IMG/VR virus record: IMGVR_UViG_3300046457_000152
Span: 1-55,139 of that record
DNA length: 55,139 nucleotides
Origin: a virus
Direction: 5' to 3' (one strand)
Shown: one piece after another, positions 50,001 to 55,139 of the stretch
Numbering within the stretch: the stretch's first letter is position 1
Layout: every line of letters begins with the position of its first letter
Translations under genes and position numbers: made by a program
Notes under the pieces: generated by a model
What the model was told of the DNA's origin: nothing
Database searches by the model: none
Seen by the model: the letters and a program-made list of their open reading frames with translations, nothing else

Positions 50001-50374
50001 CGGGCATTGGCCTTGGCATCGAGAACGGCCCGGCTGGATTGCAGAGCCAGTTCCTGGTGAGTGCCGATCGGTTTGCGGTTGTGAATGGGCTGGGCGGAAG
50101 TCCGACAGCTCCGTTCGTGGTGCAGAACGGGCAGACGTTCATCAGCTCACTGTTCGTCGCCGACGCATCTATCACCAACGCCAAGATCGGTTCATTCATC
50201 CAATCCGACAACTACATCGCCGGCGTCCAAGGATGGCGTATCGACAAGGCTGGTAACTTCGAGTTGAACAGCCCGCTGGGAGGAGGTGCCCGCCAGACGA
50301 TCAACAACAATGGTGGCAAGGTGTTTGATGAAAATGGCGTCAAGCGTTATCAATGGGGGAACATGGCAGCATGA
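47099..50374 (+). CDS. Tail tip / host specificity protein gpJ-like
   Basis: A 1091-residue central tail fibre. N-terminal J domain (NLAKLLIAVGEGEFDEVPTDYNIYLDNTPI), fibronectin-III-like repeats around 625-800 (AWPAVPGAVGYDVEWRKDSGNW), and a DUF1983/DUF3672-like C-terminal stalk (QVSQAQVALDGKASAMWSVKMQIDSNGRYVAAGIGLGIENGPAGLQSQF). Recognises the host receptor. Its end overlaps the next gene by ATGA. Confidence 0.96.
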   Translation: MGAAAQIDIHGEKGGSSKPKSPTEASDSLRSTNLAKLLIAVGEGEFDEVPTDYNIYLDNTPIRDASGNYNFPNVKWDWRPGSVDQTYIPGIPAVESETSLNVELRSDSPWVRSISNTQLSAVRIRFAWPALQRVDDEGNVGGYRIEYAIDLATDGGAYQQVYPDAVDGKTTTRYERSRRIDLPDATTGWQIRVRRLTPNQNTNKIADTMLIAGITEIIDAKLRYPNTALLYIEFDAEQFTNIPAVTVECNARRWMVPSNYDPIQRTYTGTWDGSMKSAWTNNPAWITYGICTEDRFGLGKRIKPFMVDKWELYRIAQYCDQLVPNGLDGVEPRFLCDMNLQGKADAWSLLRDISAIYRGMTYWAQGQLVMQADMPRAQDFDYVFTRANVIDGKFSYGSASAKTRFTRALVSYDNPANNYDTDVIPFADLDLQRRYGDRPTELSAIGCTRASEAQRRGKWAILSNNQDRTVSFKTGMEGVIPLPGHIIPVADSLLAGREVGGRISSAAGRVVTLDRDTQAKAGDRLIINLPGGRAEGRTVQSVNARAVTVTVAYSEPPVAQLQWALDADDLAIPLYRVLRTKRTTEGDYEISALQFEPSKFAHIDTGARLEERPISVIPITVVPAPASVTLTSSSVVSQGLAVATMTIAWPAVPGAVGYDVEWRKDSGNWIKLQRTGMTSVDVVGIYAGAYVARVRAVSAFDISSIWRNSILTNLKGKEGLPPAVSFLTPTSLVYGIRIAWGFPPGAEDTQRTEIWYSKTTSRDDAIKLGDFAYPQASHELQNILAGASFFFWARLVDRTGNIGPWYPAGIGVNGQASSDQTEYEKYFSGQIGESALGQHLGDRIDLIDGPADLPGSVNNRIQVVTGDVDAISEKVDGVFAQVNPPLAGETEGFAGSTEAFVGVWSLQSAVIEGDVATGKRVDTVQVEMGNNSAVIQQVSQAQVALDGKASAMWSVKMQIDSNGRYVAAGIGLGIENGPAGLQSQFLVSADRFAVVNGLGGSPTAPFVVQNGQTFISSLFVADASITNAKIGSFIQSDNYIAGVQGWRIDKAGNFELNSPLGGGARQTINNNGGKVFDENGVKRYQWGNMAA

Positions 50375-50694
50375 GTAATTATGGAATGAGGATATGGGGC
50401 GCCGACGGTGCGCTTCAGATCGATGAGAACTCTTTCACAATCCGTGTCGCACTTTCTACGCTGGTAACTTTCCCGGTTGGCCCGAAAAGTAGTCAGGACT
50501 TTTCCGTACCAGGTGTCGGGCCTGGGAACGGAACAGCCATCGTGATTCCGAACGGCACGTATAGCAGCAATCAAATGCAGTTCGAAACTGAAATGCTCGA
50601 TGGCGTGGCGCGGGTTTATAACCACACACGTACGTACGCAGCGAGCAACGTTGCATCTGGAACGATGCGCCTGATCGTCATGAGGTGGAGTTGA
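50371..50694 (+). CDS. Small tail-tip-associated protein, 107 aa
   Basis: ATGA-coupled to gpJ (50371-50374). MSNYGMRIWGADGALQIDENSFTIRV is the pattern of beta-rich proteins that follow J in Pseudomonas phages, and the next gene repeats the YGMRLWDGAGKLLFDS element, so they belong to the same family. Probably bound to the fibre or tip. Confidence 0.72.
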   Translation: MSNYGMRIWGADGALQIDENSFTIRVALSTLVTFPVGPKSSQDFSVPGVGPGNGTAIVIPNGTYSSNQMQFETEMLDGVARVYNHTRTYAASNVASGTMRLIVMRWS

Positions 50695-51374
50695 TGACAT
50701 ATGGCGTTCAGTTCACCAATAACAACAATGTCGTCACTCTCGATTCTGAGTTCGCTCGGCTGATGGTGATCTCCTCGGGTCGGTTCGCACCAACGGAAGA
50801 GAGTGGTCTTGGCTCAACGACGTATTTCGCTCGGCCGGTGACATCACAGGAGCCTCCGCTGGTGTTTGTTCGGCCGGACACGGTCAACGGCGTTGCCGGC
50901 TTATGCCTGATGCGCCTGATTGGGTCTGCTGGAAACTGGACGGGATTTTACGTCCGCGCATACAACGCCCTTACTGCTCAGCCGAACGGACGCTACTTCG
51001 TAGCCACCTTTGCTGCACAAGCGGTTGCACAGTACGGTATGCGCTTGTGGGACGGAGCTGGGAAACTGCTATTCGATTCGGGCACCCCAAATGCTAGCTT
51101 CACCCGGGCCTTTCAAAACTGGAACTACGTTACCTACGATCTGGATACTCAAGGATTGACCCGCATCTATTACTCGGTGCCGTTCGACTTTCCACAAAAC
51201 GAATTCATGCTGTTGAACACTTTCGGCATGCCCATGACGTCGGGTAGCGGTATTCCGCGCAACTTGTACTGTTGGTGGGATTTTCCAAACAGCAAGCTCT
51301 ACGCCATCACAGTAGCGGCATCGAATCCATTCGCCTTTTTCCTGCCGGCAGTCTTCGCAAAACAGGCCGCTTGA
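50694..51374 (+). CDS. Tail-tip-associated protein, 226 aa
   Basis: TGATG overlap with the previous gene. The C-terminal half contains YGMRLWDGAGKLLFDSGTPN, homologous by eye to the start of the preceding small protein (YGMRIWGADGALQIDENS). Beta-rich; likely a tail tip or fibre component. No enzymatic motif. Confidence 0.72.
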   Translation: MTYGVQFTNNNNVVTLDSEFARLMVISSGRFAPTEESGLGSTTYFARPVTSQEPPLVFVRPDTVNGVAGLCLMRLIGSAGNWTGFYVRAYNALTAQPNGRYFVATFAAQAVAQYGMRLWDGAGKLLFDSGTPNASFTRAFQNWNYVTYDLDTQGLTRIYYSVPFDFPQNEFMLLNTFGMPMTSGSGIPRNLYCWWDFPNSKLYAITVAASNPFAFFLPAVFAKQAA

Positions 51375-51401
51375 AACACACCATCAGAAAACGGAATCAA
51401 T

Positions 51402-52304
51402 ATGGCAAAGCAGACGATCACTCTCGGCACTGCTCCTACCGGCGTGGGCGGCGATACGCCGCGCAGTGCATTTACCAAAACCCAAAGCAACTTCGACGAG
51501 CTTTACATCGCCCTTGGTGCGTCTGGTAATCCAGCAGCTCTTCCTGCTGCCTTGCCGCTCGCCCAGGGAGGGACGGGATCTGCCACTGGGAGCCCGCGTT
51601 TTAGCTCAGTTGGCACGAGCTCGCCCCCCACTGGGTATGGCACCCAAGGGCTTTACGTCGGATGGAATACAAATGGTACTGGAGAAGGGAATTTTGTCTG
51701 CAACCAAGGCGGCGGTTCCGGCGGTTTCACTTGGCGAACGGTAAATAGCAATAACACTGCAACCGGGCCAGCTATGACTTATAGCTACTCCGGTGATTTA
51801 ACCGTTCCGAGATATGTGACAGCTATCGGATTATCTGGCAGGCAAGGGATTGCCGGTACCGCTGTAGGTCAGCCGCACAACTTCTATTGGTCAGGCCAGG
51901 TCGAGAGCTGGGTCGGCTCGACGTTTATCGGCAACATCCAGTTTCAGCAGTCCGACTACCGCATCAAGAAAAAAATCGAGGATGTTGTCGACGTAGACTT
52001 TCTCGATCGTATCGACAAGTACCGAATCGTCACATATCGAATGAACGACATCGCTGTCTGGTTCGATGACGGCCGCACCCGGCAAGGGATGATCGCCCAT
52101 GAAGTCCAGGCTGTTAACAACCTGGCAGCCTACGGAGAGAAAGATGCCGTTATGGAGGACGGCGGTATCAAGATCCAGCAACTCGACATGATGGCACTTG
52201 TAACTGACCTGATCGGCGCAACAAAAGAGCTGCACGCTCAAATCAAGGATCTGTACGCGGAGATAGATGAATTGAAGGCTGCTGTTAAACCGACAGCAGA
52301 GTAA
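51402..52304 (+). CDS. Tail fibre with C-terminal S74 intramolecular chaperone
   Basis: A 300-residue protein. N-terminal MAKQTITLGTAPTGVGGDTPRSAFTKTQSNFDELY is the tail attachment segment of this fibre type, then Gly/Ser-rich beta repeats, and a peptidase S74 domain: SDYRIKKKIEDV (catalytic Ser with Lys), RQGMIAHEVQ, then a C-terminal coiled coil (LIGATKELHAQIKDLYAEIDELKAAV). S74 trims itself after trimer folding. Receptor binding is likely. Confidence 0.9.
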   Translation: MAKQTITLGTAPTGVGGDTPRSAFTKTQSNFDELYIALGASGNPAALPAALPLAQGGTGSATGSPRFSSVGTSSPPTGYGTQGLYVGWNTNGTGEGNFVCNQGGGSGGFTWRTVNSNNTATGPAMTYSYSGDLTVPRYVTAIGLSGRQGIAGTAVGQPHNFYWSGQVESWVGSTFIGNIQFQQSDYRIKKKIEDVVDVDFLDRIDKYRIVTYRMNDIAVWFDDGRTRQGMIAHEVQAVNNLAAYGEKDAVMEDGGIKIQQLDMMALVTDLIGATKELHAQIKDLYAEIDELKAAVKPTAE

Positions 52305-52323
52305 CAATCAGATCACAATAAAC

Positions 52324-52347
52324 CCGCTCGGTCGGGTATTTTTTTGC
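52324..52347 (+). terminator. Terminator between the fibre and endolysin
   Basis: ACCCG/CGGGT hairpin followed after one base by seven T. Confidence 0.7.
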
Positions 52348-52359
52348 CTGGAGAAAACC

Positions 52360-52893
52360 ATGCCCATTACTGCGCAGCAATTGCTGCAGATCCTCCCGAA
52401 CGCCCGCACCCAAGCGGGCGTTTTTGTTTCCGCTTTGAACACCGCCATGCAGCACTACCAGATCGTCGGGCTGAAGCGCGCCGCAGCCTTCATTGCCCAG
52501 ATTGGTCATGAGTCTGGCCAACTGCGTTACGTCCGCGAGATCTGGGGGCCGACCGCCGCCCAGCTCGGGTACGAAGGGCGCGCAGACCTGGGCAACACCG
52601 TACCGGGTGATGGACGGAAGTATTGCGGGCGCGGCCTGGTGCAAATCACCGGCAGGGCGAACTACGCCAAGTGCGGCGAGGCACTGGGTCTTAACCTGAT
52701 CAGCTTCCCCGAGCTGCTCGAGCTGCCCCAGCATGCCGCTATGTCGGCGGCATGGTTCTGGAAACAGAATGGGCTGAACGACTTGGCTGATCGTGACCAG
52801 TTCAACACCATCACCCGGCGCATCAATGGCGGATTGAATGGCTTGCAGGATCGGCTGGAGATCTGGTCGCGTGCCCGGGCGGTGCTGGCGTGA
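52360..52893 (+). CDS. Endolysin, GH19 family
   Basis: A 177-residue glycoside hydrolase 19 (chitinase-like) lysin. Catalytic Glu51 in IGHESGQ and a second acid near Glu60; GRGLVQITGRANYAKCG is the family signature. No signal peptide, so it depends on the holin at 26013. Cleaves the peptidoglycan glycan strand. GTGA overlap with Rz. Confidence 0.95.
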   Translation: MPITAQQLLQILPNARTQAGVFVSALNTAMQHYQIVGLKRAAAFIAQIGHESGQLRYVREIWGPTAAQLGYEGRADLGNTVPGDGRKYCGRGLVQITGRANYAKCGEALGLNLISFPELLELPQHAAMSAAWFWKQNGLNDLADRDQFNTITRRINGGLNGLQDRLEIWSRARAVLA

Positions 52894-53396
52894 TCGCCGT
52901 ACCGTGGAAAGCGGTCGGTGCGGTATTGCTGGTGCTGATCGGCGCTGGTAGCGCCTGTCAGTTTCAGGACTGGCGTTACGGGCAGCAGCTGGCGGAACAG
53001 GCCCGGCTGCATGCCGACACCCTCAATCAACTGACCCAGGCTGCCGCGACCGCGCAACAGACCGAACAGGACAAGCGTCTCGCGCTCGAGCAGCGGCTGG
53101 CAGCCAGTGAGCAAACCCACTTCAGGAAAATGACCGATGCCCAACGTGACCAAGATCGCCTGCGTGATCGCCTTGCCACTGCTGATCTGCGGCTGTCAGT
53201 CCTCATCGACGCGGATTCAGCCGGTGGCCGTGACGTGCCAAAAGCCACCGGCGCCGGCGGCGTGGATCATGCAGCCGTACGCGCCCGACTTGACCCAGCG
53301 CATGCTCAAAGAATTATCGCCATCACAGACACCGGCGATCGAGGACTGATCGCGCTGCGGGCGTGCCAGGCGTATGTGAGGGAAGTCACACGCTGA
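52890..53396 (+). CDS. Rz: Rz-like i-spanin
   Basis: A 168-residue protein with an N-terminal membrane anchor (AVGAVLLVLIGAGSAC) and a long periplasmic coiled coil (ADTLNQLTQAAATAQQTEQDKRLALEQRLAASEQ). GTG start overlapping the endolysin stop. Works with the nested Rz1 in fusing inner and outer membranes. Confidence 0.93.
   Translation: MIAVPWKAVGAVLLVLIGAGSACQFQDWRYGQQLAEQARLHADTLNQLTQAAATAQQTEQDKRLALEQRLAASEQTHFRKMTDAQRDQDRLRDRLATADLRLSVLIDADSAGGRDVPKATGAGGVDHAAVRARLDPAHAQRIIAITDTGDRGLIALRACQAYVREVTR
53137..53349 (+). CDS. Rz1: Rz1-like o-spanin lipoprotein, nested in Rz
   Basis: 70 residues fully inside the Rz gene in another frame. Lipobox LLICGC, followed by a Pro-rich mature part (CQKPPAPAAWIMQPY). 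Nested, out-of-frame, proline-rich lipoprotein is the classical Rz1 architecture. Confidence 0.92.
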   Translation: MPNVTKIACVIALPLLICGCQSSSTRIQPVAVTCQKPPAPAAWIMQPYAPDLTQRMLKELSPSQTPAIED

Positions 53397-54069
53397 CAGG
53401 GCGGATCAGGTCAGGGCCTTGATTGCGGACGTTGCCGACAGCGCGGTCGACCTTGAACCATTCGAAAGCCTCGGATGGCTCGCCCTCATGCAAGCCCATT
53501 TGCTCGGCGCGCTCTTTTGGCGTGGCCGGGTCTAGCCATTCGCGGGCAAGCTCTGGCGCGAGAACTACCGGTCGCCGGTCGTGAACATCGACCATGCCAC
53601 CGGCGCTGTCGGCAGTGATGATCACAAATCCGTCGTGCTCGCTCGGGCCATATTCCTCATTCGGGTATTGGCCAATGGCGGCGCAGAGAATCGGCGAGTT
53701 ATCCCGATGCCTGATCAGGTACGGCTGCTTCTTTGGACCACCTTCATCGACCCATTCAAACCAGTTGTTGATCGCCACGATTGCTCGGTGTGGCCAGATT
53801 GCGCGAAAGAACGGTCCATGGGCGACTTTCTCCACGCGGGCGTTGATCGGCGCGGCGCGATCTTTGGCCCAATGCGGGCGCCATCCCCATCGAACCATGT
53901 CGGCGTGCAGGAACTGGCCTTCCTGGTGGAAGAGGGCGAGCTGAGTGGTCGGCGCGGCGTTGTACCGCTCGAAAGGCTGCTCACCGGTCGAGCTGATCAG
54001 AGCGTTCGGCATGCTGAGTGCCGCAACGAAGTCGTGAATGCCGCTGTACTGGGAAAGTCTTCCGCACAT
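53386..54069 (-). CDS. SRAP peptidase (YedK/HMCES-like)
   Basis: Start at ATG 54069, giving MCGRLSQYSG with the essential Cys2 after Met removal. Further family marks: Asn37 in RYNAAPT, WGWRPHWAKD, NARVE, Glu105 in NNWFEW and His in VHDRRPVVL. SRAP proteins form a thiazolidine crosslink with abasic sites in single-stranded DNA, protecting replication. It lies downstream of a LexA-boxed coiled-coil gene on the same strand, so it may be SOS-induced. Its 3' end overlaps the Rz stop region by 11 bases. Confidence 0.93.
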   Translation of the reverse strand: MCGRLSQYSGIHDFVAALSMPNALISSTGEQPFERYNAAPTTQLALFHQEGQFLHADMVRWGWRPHWAKDRAAPINARVEKVAHGPFFRAIWPHRAIVAINNWFEWVDEGGPKKQPYLIRHRDNSPILCAAIGQYPNEEYGPSEHDGFVIITADSAGGMVDVHDRRPVVLAPELAREWLDPATPKERAEQMGLHEGEPSEAFEWFKVDRAVGNVRNQGPDLIRPVSV

Positions 54070-54161
54070 TGCCAATGTCCTCGCATGAGCTTTCAGCGTA
54101 GACAAGCCTGCGCTTGCTTCATCACAAACCTTTTCGAGTGCAGCGTGCTTGCAAGGACTGC

Positions 54162-54545
54162 TCAGGAGTCGTCCCGTCGATAGGGGATGCTTGGTGAGAA
54201 GATACTTTCTCCTTTGGCCTTTTTAATTTCCGTTGCCAGGTAAGAGATGTGCTTGTCCTTCGCCATGAGCTCCCAATTGCTTTTGATCTGAGTGTCGTTC
54301 GCTCGGCGGTCAGCCTCGGCGGCTTCAGCCTTGGCAGCGATCAACTCGGCTTTGAGCGAATTCCTCTCCTGTGAGAGCGCATCGTTGTCTCGAACCAGGC
54401 CCTGAATATTTTCCTGTGCTCGTTTCAGGTTGAGGGTGAGCTCTTCGAATTCATTCTCGTACATCCGGAGCTGATGCCGGCAGGTTTCGAGCGGGGATGG
54501 GTTACCGAGCCAATCGTCGGTGTCTTCTATATAGAGGGGTTCCAC
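54162..54545 (-). CDS. Coiled-coil protein under a LexA box, 127 aa
   Basis: GTG start at 54545, 17 bases after the LexA box. Starts MEPLYIEDTDDWLGNP (acidic), then a long heptad region (about 25-110; NEFEELTLNLKRAQENIQGLVRDNDALSQERNSLKAEL). No membrane segment. A conserved Pseudomonas prophage type; function unknown. Probably cotranscribed with the SRAP gene 93 bases further on. Confidence 0.75.
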   Translation of the reverse strand: MEPLYIEDTDDWLGNPSPLETCRHQLRMYENEFEELTLNLKRAQENIQGLVRDNDALSQERNSLKAELIAAKAEAAEADRRANDTQIKSNWELMAKDKHISYLATEIKKAKGESIFSPSIPYRRDDS

Positions 54546-54561
54546 TGCTGCGCTACCTATA

Positions 54562-54577
54562 CTGTTTGGATATACAG
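54562..54577 (-). promoter_or_regulatory. LexA (SOS) box at the right end
   Basis: CTGTTTGGATATACAG, extended to TA...TA, fits CTG-N10-CAG, 17 bases before the coiled-coil gene. Confidence 0.8.
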
Positions 54578-54620
54578 TAATCGAGGCGGATCAAGTCGGC
54601 GAGGGGTAGGCGACGAACTG

Positions 54621-54830
54621 TCAGTCAGGAGCCATCAGCACAGCCAGGCTCATTTTGATGAACTCTTCGTTGTGGTCGATTACGTAGAGCGCGCCGCGAA
54701 CGTTTTCGGCGACATCCGCCGATCCGCGTTCCTCGACCCATTTGGTGAGCTCCATGATGGCGGCTTCGAGTGCGAGCTGGTTTTGGTTGATTTTGAAAAG
54801 TAGGGAAGGGAGCAGATCTGAATTTGGCAT
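54621..54830 (-). CDS. Small conserved protein at the prophage right end, 69 aa
   Basis: Starts MPNSDLLPSLLFKINQNQLALEAAIMELTKW and is helical and acidic; a recurring small protein in Pseudomonas prophages near the att end. ATG after GGAGGAAACCGC. Lies upstream of the LexA-boxed gene in the same direction, so it is the first gene inside the right end. Function unknown. Confidence 0.72.
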   Translation of the reverse strand: MPNSDLLPSLLFKINQNQLALEAAIMELTKWVEERGSADVAENVRGALYVIDHNEEFIKMSLAVLMAPD

Positions 54831-55012
54831 GCGGTTTCCTCCGTGGAAGAATCCAGCGTAGCAGGGGATTGGTGTTCGGTCGGCAGGACGCCGGGAAGGG
54901 TTGCGTGACTTTTGCGTGACTTGGCGTGACTCTATGTTGATCTATAGCTATTCGATTGCAGCGAGCGCCAGAGAAATCAACCGTATGCCAGAGGCTTGCT
55001 AGGTTACTGCGT
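54831..55012. other. Right-end non-coding segment
   Basis: No gene seen. It holds the right arm-type repeats (54903-54932) and an AT-rich spacer leading to attR. Confidence 0.6.
54903..54932 (+). repeat. Integrase arm-type repeats, right arm
   Basis: GCGTGACTT at 54903-54911 and 54914-54922, and GCGTGACTC at 54924-54932; the same word as in the left arm (288-307). Confidence 0.72.
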
Positions 55013-55062
55013 GCATGGGGTGCTAGGGGTCGAGTGTTCGAATCACTCCGTCCCGACCATAT
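55013..55062 (+). repeat. attR: attR core (direct repeat with 191-240)
   Basis: Exact 50-base copy of the 3' half of tRNA-Pro. No full tRNA is restored here because the 5' half is missing. Confidence 0.93.
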
Positions 55063-55117
55063 ATTTCAATGAGTTAGCCCAATCTTCACCGGTTTGGCTT
55101 TTTCATGTCTGGAAAAT

Positions 55118-55138
55118 TACTCCCACATTTACTCCCAC
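55118..55138 (+). repeat. Foreign arm-like repeats outside attR
   Basis: TACTCCCAC at 55118-55126 and 55130-55138, spaced 12 bases. They sit at the same distance beyond the core as the left arm repeats of this phage beyond attL (spacing 11), but with another word. Confidence 0.5.
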
Positions 55139-55139
55139 G

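Larger units (their letters stand above)
191..55062. mobile_element. Complete temperate siphophage (prophage), about 54.9 kb
   Basis: It is bounded by an exact 50-base direct repeat (191-240, 55013-55062) derived from the 3' half of tRNA-Pro. Between the repeats are all modules expected of a lambda-like siphophage: integration/excision, recombination, immunity, replication, regulation of late genes, lysis, packaging, head, tail with tape measure and J-type tip protein, and fibre. No insertion sequence or broken structural gene was seen, so the prophage looks inducible. The tail genes follow lambda order while the terminase (DUF2280 small subunit) and portal (DUF4055) are of other families, as in many Pseudomonas temperate phages. 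Confidence 0.95.

Noticed and set aside
1-55139. CRISPR arrays, IS elements, rRNA
   Set aside because: No regularly spaced repeats, transposase genes or rRNA-like sequence seen.

Overview
The window is essentially one complete, apparently intact temperate siphophage genome (about 54.9 kb) integrated in the 3' end of a tRNA-Pro(GGG) gene. Host is most likely a Pseudomonas of the fluorescens complex: GC-rich DNA, DUF1654 and DUF2280 proteins, a GH19 endolysin, and the local order (end of a short helical regulator gene, then tRNA-Pro) known as a prophage site in that genus. A 50-bp exact direct repeat (191-240 and 55013-55062) marks attL and attR; the tRNA stays intact on the left. Bases past 55062 look like the start of a second, related element rather than plain chromosome.

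Layout. (1) 317-15313, leftward: integrase and excisionase-like gene, small hypothetical genes, NinX/DUF2591, AP2 and ASCH proteins, an ATP-pyrophosphatase-fold (PAPS-reductase-like) protein, a beta-class DNA methyltransferase, YqaJ-type exonuclease and Bet/RecT recombinase, then very small genes chained by ATGA overlaps. Five single genes on the opposite strand are embedded here. (2) 15444-18823, switch region: promoter PL under two palindromic operators, a LexA-boxed DUF1654 gene, an AT-rich three-gene cassette (membrane protein, DUF4325 STAS-like protein, GHKL ATPase) directly downstream of the CI/S24 repressor gene in the position of lambda rexAB, and the OR region. (3) 18824-24549, rightward early genes: Cro-like, CII-like, Rha/antirepressor-like, an O-like initiator with an internal iteron cluster, NinB, NinG, and a gene in the position of Q followed by a PR'-tR' like promoter and terminator. 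(4) 24705-28370: morons, holin, an Acb2-family cyclic-oligonucleotide sponge, a metallopeptidase-like protein. (5) 28403-52304: terminase, portal, head, connector, tail (with a -1 frameshift heptamer GGGAAAC in the G-GT chaperone pair), tape measure, lambda-like M-L-K-I-J tail tip genes and an S74 tail fibre. (6) 52360-54830: endolysin, nested Rz/Rz1 spanins, and a leftward, LexA-boxed group with an SRAP peptidase.

How it works together: CI binds a shared operator type (ATAAGCNNGCTTAT) at PL and PR, and the S24 domain links induction to SOS; two LexA boxes place further phage genes under host SOS control. The genes most likely to protect the lysogen or the phage are the rexAB-position ATPase/STAS/membrane cassette (the best candidate for an undescribed system), Acb2, the DUF6602 nuclease-like protein, the methyltransferase, and secreted/lipoprotein morons between tail genes. 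A multibranched structured RNA candidate lies at 14397-14515.
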